In this document: positions 30,210 through 40,051 of the stretch, piece by piece
Numbering within the stretch: the first letter of the stretch is position 1
Layout of the letters: each line of letters opens with the position of its first letter
Source: Planococcus liqunii
GTDB lineage: Bacteria; Bacillota; Bacilli; Bacillales_A; Planococcaceae
Length of the DNA: 64,000 nucleotides
Assembly: GCF_030413595.1 (NCBI RefSeq)
Contig: NZ_CP129238.1
Span: forward strand, 2,480,001-2,544,000
Direction of reading: 5' to 3'
Translations under genes and position numbers: made by a program
The notes under the pieces: generated by a model
The model's database searches: none
What the model was told of the DNA's origin: nothing
Seen by the model: only the letters and a program-made list of their open reading frames with translations

Positions 30210-30245
30210 GAAAACAAAAAGAAAGAGGGCGCTTCCGCCCTCTTT
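30210..30245 (-). terminator. Intrinsic terminator of rplS
   Basis: AAAGAGGGCG / CGCCCTCTTT stem (30222-30245) with a four-base loop GAAG, followed by CTTTTTG on minus, 13 bases after the rplS stop. Confidence 0.93.
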
Positions 30246-30258
30246 CATTAATGCAATC

Positions 30259-30603
30259 TTATCGAATTTCTTTGATGCGTGCTGCTTTACCGCGTAGGTT
30301 ACGCAAGTAGTACAATTTCGCACGACGTACTTTACCACGACGAACAACATCAAGTTGTGCAATTTTTGGCGTGTGTACAGGGAATGTACGTTCAACACCA
30401 ACACCGTAAGAGATTTTGCGGACTGTGAATGATTCACTGATTCCGCCTCCACGGCGACCGATTACAACTCCTTCGTACATTTGAATACGTTCGCGAGTTC
30501 CCTCGACAACTTTCACGTGTACACGAACAGTGTCTCCCGGACGGAAATCTGGAAGATCCGTGCGAAGTTGTTCTTTAGTAATGTCTGCAATAATGTTTTG
30601 CAT
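30259..30603 (-). CDS. rplS: 50S ribosomal protein L19
   Basis: L19 sits at the 30S-50S interface and contributes to bridges. 114 residues with the family core [20 protein letters not shown] (about 20-39), [20 protein letters not shown] and the conserved C-terminal [21 protein letters not shown]. Last gene of the block beginning at rnc; a separate promoter and leader lie between trmD and rplS. Confidence 0.98.
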   Translation of the reverse strand: MQNIIADITKEQLRTDLPDFRPGDTVRVHVKVVEGTRERIQMYEGVVIGRRGGGISESFTVRKISYGVGVERTFPVHTPKIAQLDVVRRGKVRRAKLYYLRNLRGKAARIKEIR

Positions 30604-30667
30604 GTTTTTTCTCTCCTTCTACAGATGCTCTTGCACACATTAGCTGTTGCAGCGGAACACCGTGATC

Positions 30668-30690
30668 CTGTACTTCACATAAAAGTACAG
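30668..30690 (-). promoter_or_regulatory. Hairpin in the rplS leader
   Basis: Perfect 8-bp stem CTGTACTT / AAGTACAG with a seven-base loop, near the 5' end of the predicted rplS leader (about 85 bases). An L19 leader motif is known upstream of rplS in Bacillales; I cannot confirm that this sequence matches it. Confidence 0.45.
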
Positions 30691-30695
30691 ACTCC

Positions 30696-30724
30696 ATAGT
30701 ATCACCAAACAACCGCTTATGCAA
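30696..30724 (-). promoter_or_regulatory. Possible internal promoter for rplS
   Basis: Minus-strand TTGCAT (30719-30724), 17-base spacer, TACTAT (30696-30701), directly after the trmD stop. It would allow rplS to be made in excess of trmD. Confidence 0.55.
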
Positions 30725-30736
30725 GAGACATTCCAA

Positions 30737-31465
30737 TTAATTTTCTTGTTTTTTCAGTTCATTCAACAGCTTTTGCTGGCTCGCCGACAACTCGATATGA
30801 TCAAACAAATCGGGACGCCGTTCAAGTGTCCGTTTCAAGGCCTGCTGCTCTCTCCACTGGTCCACTTTTGCATGGTTTCCAGATGTCAGCACAGGCGGAA
30901 CCTTCCAACCTCTAAAATCAGCCGGACGGGTGTACTGAGGATGTTCAAGCAGCCCGGTCGAGAATGAGTCGCGCACAGGAGAGTCCGCATTGCCAAGGAC
31001 GCCTGGAAGCAGTCTGACGACGCTGTCGATGACAGTCATTGCCGCCAGTTCACCGCCGGTCAATACAAAGTCGCCGATTGATATTTCATCGGTTACCAAG
31101 TGTTCCCGGATGCGTTCATCATAGCCTTCGTAATGGCCGCAGATAAACACCAGTTCTTCTTCCTGAGCAAGCTCTTCCGCTTTTTGCTGCGTAAAGCGTT
31201 CTCCTTGCGGACACATCAGGATTACGCGGGTTTTTTCGCTTTTGGCAAGGGATTCCACTGCGTTGAAAATCGGTTCCGCCTTCAGAACCATGCCGGCGCC
31301 GCCGCCAAACGGATAATCGTCCACTTGGCGTTTGTTGTCAGCAAACTCACGGATGTCCGTGACATTGAGCGAGACCGCATTTTTTTCTTGCGCTTTTTTT
31401 AAAATTGATTGGTTGAAGACCCCTTCGAACATGGGTGGAAACAAAGACAAGACGTTTATCTTCAT
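30737..31465 (-). CDS. trmD: tRNA (guanine-37-N1)-methyltransferase
   Basis: Methylates G37 next to the anticodon and prevents +1 frameshifting. 242 residues of the SPOUT (trefoil knot) class: N-terminal [32 protein letters not shown] (about 50-66), the SAM knot with [27 protein letters not shown] and C-terminal [19 protein letters not shown]. Overlaps rimM by four bases (ATGA). Confidence 0.98.
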   Translation of the reverse strand: MKINVLSLFPPMFEGVFNQSILKKAQEKNAVSLNVTDIREFADNKRQVDDYPFGGGAGMVLKAEPIFNAVESLAKSEKTRVILMCPQGERFTQQKAEELAQEEELVFICGHYEGYDERIREHLVTDEISIGDFVLTGGELAAMTVIDSVVRLLPGVLGNADSPVRDSFSTGLLEHPQYTRPADFRGWKVPPVLTSGNHAKVDQWREQQALKRTLERRPDLFDHIELSASQQKLLNELKKQEN

Positions 31466-31980
31466 TCGTTCAACAAACCTTCCAACACTTCAATGACCAC
31501 TTTCTTTTCATCCACATCGATTTCTTTGACGACGTCTTCGATATACGGAATGTAATGCTTTTTGCCGGCTTTCGGCGTAACTTCCCATACATCATTCGCG
31601 CCAGTTTCAAGAATTTCAGTGATGGCGCCAATTTCCCGGCCTTCTTCTGAAAAGACGATGCAGCCTAAAATTTCATGGTGGTAATACGCATGGTCTTCCA
31701 ATTCCGTCAAATCATGCTCCGCAATACGCAAATAGGAATCTTTGAATTCCACTACGTCATTGATGTTCGGATACCCTTCAAACGTCAGCAATTCGAAATT
31801 TTTATGCTGGCGGTGGCTGGCAACCGTTACCATGATCGGTTTTTTGGCATCGGGTTTAAAGAGGCCGAGTTTCATCCCGATTGCAAAGCGTTCTTCCGGG
31901 AAATCCGTACGCGATAAAACCCGAACTTCTCCTCGGATTCCGTGGGTATTAACGATTTTCCCTACATTAAACCATTCCAC
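31462..31980 (-). CDS. rimM: 16S rRNA processing factor RimM
   Basis: Helps assemble the 30S head around S19. 172 residues: N-terminal RimM domain ([22 protein letters not shown], about 6-27) and a C-terminal PRC-barrel ([17 protein letters not shown] ... [19 protein letters not shown]). The start is GTG at 31980, six bases after AAAGGGTG. Followed by trmD with overlap. A 298-base gap separates it from khpA, where B. subtilis has ylqD. Confidence 0.96.
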   Translation of the reverse strand: MEWFNVGKIVNTHGIRGEVRVLSRTDFPEERFAIGMKLGLFKPDAKKPIMVTVASHRQHKNFELLTFEGYPNINDVVEFKDSYLRIAEHDLTELEDHAYYHHEILGCIVFSEEGREIGAITEILETGANDVWEVTPKAGKKHYIPYIEDVVKEIDVDEKKVVIEVLEGLLNE

Positions 31981-32110
31981 TCAAAAACACCCTTTCACTT
32001 TCTATTTAAACATTTTTTATTCTCAATTAAAGAATATCCTTTAACACACCGCTTCGGCCGCTTCGGGTAAGGCAAAGACTTGTGCTCCTGCGCAAGCTCG
32101 TCGCAAAGCC

Positions 32111-32157
32111 ATTGGTCTCGCAAGCTTCGACCAATAACTTCGCAGCTGTTTTGCGAA
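32111..32157. other. Two adjacent hairpins in the khpA-rimM gap
   Basis: ATTGGTC (32111-32117) pairs with GACCAAT (32129-32135), and TTCGCA (32139-32144) pairs with TGCGAA (32152-32157). The surrounding gap (31981-32243) is non-coding; the stretch 32045-32140 is rich in short CTTCG/CTTGCG words. No YlqD-like reading frame is visible. Confidence 0.45.
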
Positions 32158-32243
32158 ATATTAGAAAGCAAAAATATTTATCCAGCCTATATAAATAACT
32201 AAATTCATATCTTTATTAGTTTTTCATTTCCTTTTAATCTGAC

Positions 32244-32276
32244 AAAAAAGGAAGGAACCAGGGCTCCTTCCTTTTT
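32244..32276 (-). terminator. Intrinsic terminator after khpA
   Basis: AAAAAGGAAGGA pairs with TCCTTCCTTTTT around a GCCCTGGT-type loop, ending in a T run on minus. It lies two bases past the khpA stop. Confidence 0.85.
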
Positions 32277-32278
32277 GC

Positions 32279-32512
32279 TTAATCCACAATATCGACGTAA
32301 GTCTTTTTCTTATGATAGTTGCTTGCTGCTGAATACACGATGGAGCGGATGGCTTTCGCCACGCGTCCTTGTTTCCCGATCACTTTCCCTGTATCTTCTG
32401 AATGCACGGAAAGCTTGTAGACAATACGGCTTGCATTTTCGTCGGTTTCGACTCGAACTTCATCCGGATGATCAACCAGCGGTTTCACAATGGTTTCAAT
32501 CAGCTGCTTCAT
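32279..32512 (-). CDS. khpA: KH-domain RNA-binding protein KhpA (YlqC)
   Basis: A 77-residue single-KH protein that pairs with KhpB/Jag in Gram-positive bacteria and influences cell division and elongation. It starts MKQLIETIVKPLVDHPDEV and carries the GxxG loop GKQGRVAKAIRSIV at about residues 47-60. ATG 32512 follows GGGAG. The gene lies 13 bases after rpsP, the usual position. Confidence 0.94.
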   Translation of the reverse strand: MKQLIETIVKPLVDHPDEVRVETDENASRIVYKLSVHSEDTGKVIGKQGRVAKAIRSIVYSAASNYHKKKTYVDIVD

Positions 32513-32525
32513 AAGAAAAACTCCC

Positions 32526-32798
32526 TTACTTGCTTAATTTTTCGTTATGGTATTTCTCCATAATGCCGTTTTGAGAAAACAAGTTGCGAACAGTGTCAGA
32601 TGGTTTTGCACCATCGTGAAGCCATTTCAACGCTAATTCTTCGTCGATTTTAACTTCAGCTGGAACTGTTAGCGGGTTGTAAGTACCTACTGTCTGGATT
32701 TGACGGCCGTCACGTGGTGAACGTGAATCAGCAACTACGATACGGTAAAAAGGAGATTTTTTAGCTCCCATACGTTTTAAGCGAATTTTTACTGCCAT
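32526..32798 (-). CDS. rpsP: 30S ribosomal protein S16
   Basis: S16 stabilises early 30S assembly. 90 residues, with the invariant N-terminus [20 protein letters not shown] and [12 protein letters not shown] (about 22-33), then TVGTYNPL. It follows ffh by 92 bases and has a GGAGG SD. Confidence 0.98.
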   Translation of the reverse strand: MAVKIRLKRMGAKKSPFYRIVVADSRSPRDGRQIQTVGTYNPLTVPAEVKIDEELALKWLHDGAKPSDTVRNLFSQNGIMEKYHNEKLSK

Positions 32799-32833
32799 TT
32801 CTTAAAGCACCTCCGAATAGTTTCACACAAGAT

Positions 32834-32865
32834 ATTATATTAGCAAGCTTTAAATAGTTTGTAAA
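32834..32865 (-). promoter_or_regulatory. Possible promoter for rpsP-khpA
   Basis: Minus-strand TTTACA (32860-32865) is 17 bases from TAATAT (32837-32842) and 20 from an overlapping TATAAT (32834-32839). The spacing conflict makes this tentative. Confidence 0.4.
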
Positions 32866-32890
32866 GTATTTTTTCTTAACACCTTAAAAA

Positions 32891-34246
32891 TTATTTAAAA
32901 AGCGAGTCCAATCCGGGCATAGACATTTTCTTTTTGCCTTTTTGGTTCATGCCGGACATTTGTTTCATCATTTTTTTCATGTCTTCAAATTGCTTCAACA
33001 GGCGGTTAACGTCCTGGATAGATGTGCCCGATCCTTTGGCAATCCGCTTGCGGCGGTTTGAGTTGATGATTTCAGGAGTGATTTTCTCCTGTTTGGTCAT
33101 CGACCGGATAATCGCTTCGACGCGACCCATCTGGCTTTCGTCCACTTTCGCATTTTCAAGGCCTTTGATTTTATTGGCGCCTGGGAGCATTTTCAAGATT
33201 TCATCGAGCGGCCCCATTTGCTTCACTTGGGTCATTTGGTCAAGGAAATCATCAAATGTAAACGAAGAAGTCCTGAACTTCTCTTCCAGTTCCCGTGCTT
33301 TTTCTTCATCGACATTGGACTGCGCCTTTTCAATCAGCGACAGCATATCGCCCATGCCAAGAATCCGCGATGCCATACGTTCTGGATAAAAAGCTTCCAG
33401 TGCATCCATTTTTTCGCCCATCCCGACAAATTTAATCGGTTTTTCGGTTACGGAACGGATGGAAAGCGCCGCACCGCCGCGAGTATCCCCGTCAAGCTTC
33501 GTCAAAACGACGCCGGTAATGCCTAGCGCTTCGTTAAAGCTTTGTGCAACATTGACCGCGTCCTGTCCAGTCATGGCATCGACAACAAGGAAAATTTCAT
33601 CCGGTTCTTTTAACGCACGGATGTCTTTCAGTTCCTGCATCAGATTTTCATCCACATGCAAACGCCCTGCCGTATCAATTAAGACCGTATCCATATGTTC
33701 TTGTTTTGCATATTCAATGGCTTGGCGTGCAATTTCCACCGGGGAAATATCCGTCCCTTTCGAAAAGACCGGAAGAGACAATTGCTTGCCGATGGTTTCC
33801 AGCTGCTGAATCGCTGCCGGACGGTAGACATCCGCTGCCACCATTAAAGGTTTGCGGTTGTGTTTTTTGCGGAGCAAACTTGCGAGTTTTCCCGTAGTGG
33901 TCGTTTTCCCGGCCCCTTGCAATCCGACCATCATGATCACAGTCGGCTGTTTAGTTGAGAATTCGATTTTGCTTTGTTCGCCGCCCATTAACGTCGTCAA
34001 TTCATCTTTAACGATTTTTACGACTTGCTGGCCAGGCGTCAAACTTTGCATAACATCTACCCCAACTGCGCGTTCACTGACTTTTTTAACAAACTCTTTA
34101 ACAACTTTCAAGTTAACATCCGCTTCGATTAATGCGAAACGGACTTCACGCATCATCTCTTTCACATCTGCTTCAGATACTTTCCCTTTGCCTTTGATGC
34201 GCTGGATTGTGCCTTGCAGGCGTTCGGATAATCCTTCAAATGCCAT
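32891..34246 (-). CDS. ffh: Signal recognition particle GTPase Ffh
   Basis: Binds signal peptides and 4.5S/6S RNA and targets ribosomes to FtsY. 451 residues: N domain (1-90), G domain with G1 GLQGAGKTTTTGKLA (about 107-121), DTAGRLHVDENLM, TKLDGDTRGGAALS, and a C-terminal M domain with RRKRIAKGSGTS (SRP RNA binding) and a Met-rich tail (MKKMMKQMSGMNQKGKKKM). It follows ylxM by 12 bases. Confidence 0.98.
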   Translation of the reverse strand: MAFEGLSERLQGTIQRIKGKGKVSEADVKEMMREVRFALIEADVNLKVVKEFVKKVSERAVGVDVMQSLTPGQQVVKIVKDELTTLMGGEQSKIEFSTKQPTVIMMVGLQGAGKTTTTGKLASLLRKKHNRKPLMVAADVYRPAAIQQLETIGKQLSLPVFSKGTDISPVEIARQAIEYAKQEHMDTVLIDTAGRLHVDENLMQELKDIRALKEPDEIFLVVDAMTGQDAVNVAQSFNEALGITGVVLTKLDGDTRGGAALSIRSVTEKPIKFVGMGEKMDALEAFYPERMASRILGMGDMLSLIEKAQSNVDEEKARELEEKFRTSSFTFDDFLDQMTQVKQMGPLDEILKMLPGANKIKGLENAKVDESQMGRVEAIIRSMTKQEKITPEIINSNRRKRIAKGSGTSIQDVNRLLKQFEDMKKMMKQMSGMNQKGKKKMSMPGLDSLFK

Positions 34247-34258
34247 TGTTTCCGCCTC

Positions 34259-34585
34259 CTAATCCCATTCTTTAAGCTGGTCCAGCAATTCCCGGACCCG
34301 GTCTTCTGAGAATGGCTGTTTTTCAAATGACGAAACCAATTGCTGCCGTTTCTGGAATTTCTCGAAAAGCTGCAATTTCGCTTCGTATTCTTCAAGCATC
34401 GCTTCTGTCCGGCGGATATTGTCGTAAACCGCCTGGCGCGTAATGTTATAAGTCTCAGCAATTTCACCTAAGGAATGATCATCTAAATAATACAGCATCA
34501 TGTAACTGCGCTGTTTTGGCGTCAGCAATTCTTGATAGAAATCAAACAAATAATTCATGCGTGTTGTCTTTTCTAACCCCATCAT
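34259..34585 (-). CDS. ylxM: YlxM/p13-like SRP-associated HTH protein
   Basis: A 108-residue protein with a sigma-like helix-turn-helix ([20 protein letters not shown], about 32-51) and the family start [15 protein letters not shown]. Firmicute YlxM is encoded between ftsY and ffh and has been linked to the SRP pathway; despite the HTH it is thought to be an SRP accessory, not a proven transcription factor. Two adjacent ATGs (34585, 34582) follow GGGGGTGA. Confidence 0.92.
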   Translation of the reverse strand: MMGLEKTTRMNYLFDFYQELLTPKQRSYMMLYYLDDHSLGEIAETYNITRQAVYDNIRRTEAMLEEYEAKLQLFEKFQKRQQLVSSFEKQPFSEDRVRELLDQLKEWD

Positions 34586-34650
34586 CGCTGTTCACCCCCA
34601 CTGACTCTACTGTTTAGAATACTGAAAACCGCAAGTAGCGTCAAGTAATT

Positions 34651-35667
34651 TTACTTGTCTGCTTCAGCGTTTTCTGTTTCTTCTTCTTTGTCCAAGCCTT
34701 CGGCAAATAAACCGTAAACATATTTTTGCGGATCAAACGGCTGCAAATCATCCATCTGTTCGCCAAGGCCGACAAACTTCACAGGAATATTCAGTTTGCT
34801 GCGAATCGCCAAAACGATTCCGCCTTTCGCCGTACCATCCAATTTCGTCAAAACAATGCCGGTTACATCCGTCGCTTCTTTGAACATCTGAGCTTGGATC
34901 AAGGCATTTTGGCCAGTTGTAGCATCCAGTGCAAGCAGCACTTCATGAGGAGCACCCGGAATTTCACGTGAAATGACGCGGTATACTTTTTCCAGCTCGT
35001 TCATCAAGTTCACTTTGTTCTGCAAGCGCCCTGCCGTATCGCAGATCAAGACATCGACGCCGCGCGATTTGGCGGCACGGACTGCGTCATACATAACAGC
35101 TGCCGGATCCGACCCTTCACTTTGCTTAATTACGTCAACGCCAACGCGCTGGCCCCAAATATCCAATTGTTCAATTGCACCGGCACGGAATGTATCGCCC
35201 GCAGCCAACAGCACTGATTTCCCTTCATTTTTCAGGCGATGCGCCAATTTGGCGATAGTCGTCGTTTTGCCGACGCCGTTGACGCCAACAAATAAGATGA
35301 CCGTCAAATCATCGGCGAATTTGAGTTCATTGATTTCCTCTTCACCAGCCTGGTAGATTTCCACTAATTTTTCGGAAATGACCGACTGCACAGTGGAAGT
35401 ATCCTTGACGTTCTTGCGCTGCACTTCATAACGCAGCTGATCCATCAATTCCATCACGGTATCAAATCCGACATCTGCCTGAAGCAGGATATCTTCTAAT
35501 TCTTCAAAGAAATCTTCGTCCACTTTGCGGTACTTCGCCACTAAATCATTAATTTTCGACGTGAAGCCGGTGCGTGTCTTGGTTAAGCCTTCTTTATATT
35601 TTTCGGTTGACTCTTCAGCCTCCGGATTTCCTGCAAATTTATCTTTTAGCTTTTTGAAGAAACTCAT
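34651..35667 (-). CDS. ftsY: SRP receptor FtsY
   Basis: Membrane-associated receptor GTPase for SRP. 338 residues: short acidic/basic N-terminal A region (1-40), N domain, then G1 FVGVNGVGKTTTIAKLA (about 134-150), DTAGRLQNKVNLM, TKLDGTAKGGIVL and FVGLGEQMDDLQPF. It sits between smc and ylxM-ffh, so both SRP GTPases are co-transcribed. Confidence 0.98.
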   Translation of the reverse strand: MSFFKKLKDKFAGNPEAEESTEKYKEGLTKTRTGFTSKINDLVAKYRKVDEDFFEELEDILLQADVGFDTVMELMDQLRYEVQRKNVKDTSTVQSVISEKLVEIYQAGEEEINELKFADDLTVILFVGVNGVGKTTTIAKLAHRLKNEGKSVLLAAGDTFRAGAIEQLDIWGQRVGVDVIKQSEGSDPAAVMYDAVRAAKSRGVDVLICDTAGRLQNKVNLMNELEKVYRVISREIPGAPHEVLLALDATTGQNALIQAQMFKEATDVTGIVLTKLDGTAKGGIVLAIRSKLNIPVKFVGLGEQMDDLQPFDPQKYVYGLFAEGLDKEEETENAEADK

Positions 35668-35680
35668 ATTACCACTCCTT

Positions 35681-38600
35681 TTATAGTTCTTCCTGCAGTT
35701 TAACAGAAACCAATTTTGAAATCCCTGATTCCTGCATGGTGATGCCGTATAAGACGTCGGCGCCTTCCATTGTGCCTTTGCGGTGCGTGATGACGATGAA
35801 TTGCGTGTCTTTGCTGAATTTCTTCAAATACTGGCTGTAGCGTACAACATTCGACTCATCAAGCGCTGCTTCCACTTCATCCAGCACACAGAACGGCACC
35901 GGACGGACTTTCAAAATCGCAAACAATAAGGCAATCGCTGTTAGAGCCCGCTCTCCGCCTGACAAGAGACTTAGATTCTGCAGTTTCTTGCCCGGAGGCT
36001 GTGCGATGATTTCGATGCCGGTCATCAGCAAATCGTCCGGATCGGTCAACACCAGATCTGCTGCGCCCCCTCCGAACAACTCCTTAAAGACGCGCTGGAA
36101 CTGTTGGCGGATTGCATGGAACGTATCATCGAAACGGCTCGTCATTTCTTCATCCATTTCACTGATGACGGTGCGCAGTGTTTCTTTCGCTTCGTTCAAG
36201 TCGTTGCGCTGTTCCGTCAAGAAGCCGTGGCGTTCGGATACATGTTCGAACTCTTCAATCGCTCCGATATTGACCGGCCCTAATTCTTCGATGGATTGCT
36301 TCAACAATTTCACTTTTTTGCGGACAACCGATTCTTCATCTGCCAATTCATAAGCTTTCGCTTCTTCGAGCGTGATTTGATAGTTGGTTTCCAACTGCGC
36401 AAAGAAGCTTTGGATTTGGACTTCAACGCGCGTCGATTTCACTTCACATATGCGGATGGCTTCTACATAGCCTTTGTAAATGCGCTGCATTTCTTTCAAT
36501 TGTTCTTCCACCGCAGTCATTTCGGCATGTCGTTCTGTGCGTTCCTGCCGCAATTTCTGAATGGTTTGCTGTTCAAGCACTTTCTTTTCTGTCCACATCG
36601 CGATTTCCTGGATAATTTCTTCATCGGAGTAGACTTTCGCCGCCTCATCCGACTGAATCCATTGGAGCTCTTTTTGGATCTCTTCCAGTTTGCGGTCGCT
36701 TTTCAGTTTCCGTTCAAGAAGTTCCGATTCGCTCCGCATCAACTGGGCAACCCGTTCTTTCATGACAGCAAGCTGGGATTTTTGGTCCGATAGCTTATCC
36801 AGAACCAAATCGCGCGCCGATTCGTTTTGGTGTTTGAACTGCGTCAATTCCTCAATATGTTGGGAAATGGCATCCAGTTCTCCACCGATTTCATCAAGCC
36901 GTGCAGCCGCCGCTTCTTTTCTTGATACCACTGAAGTCAAATCAAAATCCCGGTTTTTCCGTTCTGCCTGGAAAAGCAGGAACCGGTCTTTCGTCGTCTT
37001 CAGTACAGCCTCAATTTCTCTTAGCGTCATCGCACGCTCAGATTCCAAGTCGCGGTATTTTTCACCTTCAGAACGCAGATTGTTTAAGCGCTGTTCCTTG
37101 GCATGCACTTCAGCCTGTTCTTTTTGGACCGTTTTCTCCGCATTTCCAATCGTTTCTGCCAGTTCTTTCGACTGCGCAATCAATTGTTCAAGTTCTGCTT
37201 TGCGGGTAAAGAAAGAAGCCTGGGATTTGCTGGCTCCTCCTGTCATCGATCCGCCGGCATTGACTACATCGCCATCCAAAGTGACGACGCGGTAACGATT
37301 CATCGTCAGTTTTGCAATTGCAGAAGCACCTTTTAAATCGGATGCAATGATGACATTCCCTAAAAGATTTTCAATAATCATGCCATAAGCCGCATCATAG
37401 CCAACCAATTCGTATGCCATTTTAACAAACGACGGATGCTTTTCAATCGAAGCGATCGTCTGCCCTGAAATTTTTCTGGATTTCATCACGCTCATCGGCA
37501 GGAAAGTCGATCGGCCAGCGCGTTTATTGCGCAAAAACTCAATGGCTTCACGTGCATGCTGTTCAGTTTCTGTCACGATGTGCTGGCTGGCTGCACCAAG
37601 CGCCGTTTCAATCGCCTTGGCAAAGCCCTGCTCTACTTGAACGATTTCCGCGACTGCTCCGACAACCCCTTTTAATTGGCGTTTATCACGTGCAACAAGT
37701 ACTTCCCGTACCCCTTGGAAAAACCCGGAAAAGTCCGCTTCCAATTCTTGAAGTGTCTCCACGCGTGCGTTTAACTGTTTCTGGGACTGATACGCCTGGA
37801 AAAGCATCGATTGTTTTTTATCAAAGGCTTCTTTCATGTCACGGAAGGAAATTTCCGTTTCTTTGTACAAAGCCCTCTTGTCTGCAAGCATTTTTTGGAT
37901 TTCAGCCATTTTCTGATCCGCTGCGGTTTTTTCCTTCTCCAGCTTAGCGATTTCCGCCGTGAAGTCTGCTTGCTGTACCGCGATCCGGCTGCTGGAAGCA
38001 GACAATTGCTGCTCCTGCAAACCGATGTTTTTCAATTCATTTCTTACAGTTGCCTGCTCGTTCATCAACTCGATGTAAGTCGATTTTTGGCTTTCGATAT
38101 CGTTGTCAATATCAGCCGGCGTCCGGTTCAACTGCTCTTCCAGCAACTTAATGCTTTGCCGGATGGAAAGCTGCTCCGCTTTTTGCTCTTCCAGCAAAGC
38201 GGATTGTTCGCTGTATTTCTTATCCAGAAAATCGTTTTCTGCTTTTTCCGCTTCCAGGCTGTCCTGCAATTGCTGGGCTTGGCGGTGCGCATTGCTCTTT
38301 TTCTCAGACATCAGCAATTTGCGGCCTTCCCATCTTTCGCTCTCACTGCTGGCTTCTACAAGCTGATTCTGTGATTTTTCAATCTGATGGTCCAATTTGG
38401 ACAGGGCCGTTCGTATGCCTTTAACGGCTATTTCTTTTTCATTGATCTCTGCCGCTAATTCTTTTTCTTTTTCTTCATGCGACGCCGTCTCTGAAGACAA
38501 CGCAGACAGTTCCTCTTCAAGCGCTGTCAAATCAAATGCCAGCAAAGCAATATCTGCGTCTTTCAATTGTTCATTCATATCAATATAATCTTTTGCAGCT

Positions 38601-39229
38601 GAAGCCTGGATCTGCAGCGGCTCCATGCGCCCGTCCAGTTCGTGCAAAATATCCAGAACTCGGTTTAAGTTTTCATCGGTTTCGTTTAATTTCACTTCGG
38701 CTTTTTTCTTCCGCTGTTTGTATTTCAGCACGCCTGCCGCTTCTTCAAAAATCGAACGGCGTTCATCGGCCTTGCTGTTGAGGATTTCATCCACCCGGCC
38801 TTGTGAGATGATGGAAAAAGCTTCTTTTCCAAGGCCCGAATCCATGAATAAATCCGTTATATCTTTTAACCGGCAGTTTTGCTTGTTTAGCAAATAAGCG
38901 CTTTCGCCACTTCGAAAAACCCTCCTCGTTACGCTGATTTCACTGTAATCGAGAGGGACTCTGCCGTCTGTATTATCCAAAATTAAAGTTACTTCCGCAA
39001 AATTAAGAGGTTTACGCGAATCACTGCCGGCAAAAATAACGTCTTCCATTTTTGCGCCCCGCAGGGATTTTGCCGACTGTTCGCCGAGCACCCAGCGGAT
39101 GGCATCTGTTACATTGCTTTTGCCGCTTCCGTTTGGCCCGACAACAGCTGTTACGCCCGGTACAAAGTCAATGCCGATCCGATCGGCAAATGACTTGAAT
39201 CCCATGACTTCTAATCGTTTCAAAAACAT
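35681..39229 (-). CDS. smc: Chromosome partition/condensation protein SMC
   Basis: ATPase core of bacterial condensin, working with ScpA/ScpB. 1182 residues: Walker A VVGPNGSGKSNVTDAIRWV (about 30-48), Q-loop region, two long coiled coils (about 170-500 and 670-1020), a hinge (about 505-665, FSGFFQGVREVLVARD; VTLDGDVVNAGGSMTGGA), signature LSLLSGGERALTAIALLFA and Walker B PFCVLDEVEAALDE. Four bases after rnc. Confidence 0.98.
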   Translation of the reverse strand: MFLKRLEVMGFKSFADRIGIDFVPGVTAVVGPNGSGKSNVTDAIRWVLGEQSAKSLRGAKMEDVIFAGSDSRKPLNFAEVTLILDNTDGRVPLDYSEISVTRRVFRSGESAYLLNKQNCRLKDITDLFMDSGLGKEAFSIISQGRVDEILNSKADERRSIFEEAAGVLKYKQRKKKAEVKLNETDENLNRVLDILHELDGRMEPLQIQASAAKDYIDMNEQLKDADIALLAFDLTALEEELSALSSETASHEEKEKELAAEINEKEIAVKGIRTALSKLDHQIEKSQNQLVEASSESERWEGRKLLMSEKKSNAHRQAQQLQDSLEAEKAENDFLDKKYSEQSALLEEQKAEQLSIRQSIKLLEEQLNRTPADIDNDIESQKSTYIELMNEQATVRNELKNIGLQEQQLSASSSRIAVQQADFTAEIAKLEKEKTAADQKMAEIQKMLADKRALYKETEISFRDMKEAFDKKQSMLFQAYQSQKQLNARVETLQELEADFSGFFQGVREVLVARDKRQLKGVVGAVAEIVQVEQGFAKAIETALGAASQHIVTETEQHAREAIEFLRNKRAGRSTFLPMSVMKSRKISGQTIASIEKHPSFVKMAYELVGYDAAYGMIIENLLGNVIIASDLKGASAIAKLTMNRYRVVTLDGDVVNAGGSMTGGASKSQASFFTRKAELEQLIAQSKELAETIGNAEKTVQKEQAEVHAKEQRLNNLRSEGEKYRDLESERAMTLREIEAVLKTTKDRFLLFQAERKNRDFDLTSVVSRKEAAAARLDEIGGELDAISQHIEELTQFKHQNESARDLVLDKLSDQKSQLAVMKERVAQLMRSESELLERKLKSDRKLEEIQKELQWIQSDEAAKVYSDEEIIQEIAMWTEKKVLEQQTIQKLRQERTERHAEMTAVEEQLKEMQRIYKGYVEAIRICEVKSTRVEVQIQSFFAQLETNYQITLEEAKAYELADEESVVRKKVKLLKQSIEELGPVNIGAIEEFEHVSERHGFLTEQRNDLNEAKETLRTVISEMDEEMTSRFDDTFHAIRQQFQRVFKELFGGGAADLVLTDPDDLLMTGIEIIAQPPGKKLQNLSLLSGGERALTAIALLFAILKVRPVPFCVLDEVEAALDESNVVRYSQYLKKFSKDTQFIVITHRKGTMEGADVLYGITMQESGISKLVSVKLQEEL

Positions 39230-39232
39230 GTT

Positions 39233-39988
39233 CTAATCCTCCATTGCTTCCTGCAATTTTTGGATTGCCAGCTGTGCGGCTTGCTGTTCAGCTTCTTTTT
39301 TGGACCGGCCATTCCCGATGCCAAGTTCTTGATCAGCCAGCGATACCCGTGTGACAAAAATCCGGCTATGTGCAGGCCCTTTTTCATCAATGATTTCGTA
39401 AATTAATGCGCCGTTGTTTTTTTGCTGAACCAATTCCTGCAATTGGCTCTTATAATCCATCACATGCGAAAAAGCACCGGTGCCTACTTTCGGAAACAAA
39501 ACGACTTCCAAAAATTTGACCACTGGCTCCATTCCCTGGTCTAAATACAAAGCCCCGATATACGACTCGAAAACGTCGGCGAGGAGTGCCGGACGCGTCC
39601 GCCCGCCCGTTTGTTCTTCGCCTTTCCCAAGCAGGATGTATTTGCCGAAATTAAGTTCATTGGCAAACAACACAAGCGACGGTTCACAAACGATGGCTGC
39701 ACGCAGCTTTGTCAATTCGCCTTCGCTCATTTCAGGGTATTTCGCATACAAGAAATGGGATACCGACAACTCCAATACTGCATCCCCTAAAAATTCGAGG
39801 CGCTCGTTGTCCGTGTAATGTCTTCTTCGATGCTCATTCACATAAGATGAATGGGTAAAAGCTTGGTATAGCAGTGCAGGGTTTTTAAATTCGATATTCA
39901 GCTCTTTTTGCAGCTGTTCAAAAGCCAAGCGCGCGCTTTCTTTGATTGAACCCGGCTTTTGCGGGTTTGGTTTCTTTTTCATTGCCAT
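39233..39988 (-). CDS. rnc: Ribonuclease III
   Basis: Cleaves double-stranded RNA in rRNA and mRNA processing. 251 residues: catalytic domain with the signature [17 protein letters not shown] (about 61-77) and [13 protein letters not shown], followed by a C-terminal dsRNA-binding domain ([11 protein letters not shown] ... [16 protein letters not shown]). First gene of the rnc-smc-ftsY block; promoter predicted at 40023-40051. Confidence 0.97.
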   Translation of the reverse strand: MAMKKKPNPQKPGSIKESARLAFEQLQKELNIEFKNPALLYQAFTHSSYVNEHRRRHYTDNERLEFLGDAVLELSVSHFLYAKYPEMSEGELTKLRAAIVCEPSLVLFANELNFGKYILLGKGEEQTGGRTRPALLADVFESYIGALYLDQGMEPVVKFLEVVLFPKVGTGAFSHVMDYKSQLQELVQQKNNGALIYEIIDEKGPAHSRIFVTRVSLADQELGIGNGRSKKEAEQQAAQLAIQKLQEAMED

Positions 39989-40022
39989 TTATAATCTGCC
40001 TTCCTTTGACGTTCTTCCTTTG

Positions 40023-40051
40023 ATTTTACCTGTTTTCAGTGGATAGTGCAA
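40023..40051 (-). promoter_or_regulatory. rnc promoter overlapping the acpP terminator
   Basis: Minus-strand TTGCAC (40046-40051), 17-base spacer, TAAAAT (40023-40028). The first two T of the -35 are the end of the acpP terminator T tract. Confidence 0.6.

Noticed and set aside
36690..37295. Plus-strand frame of 201 codons
   Set aside because: Antisense shadow of the smc coiled-coil region with no independent signals.
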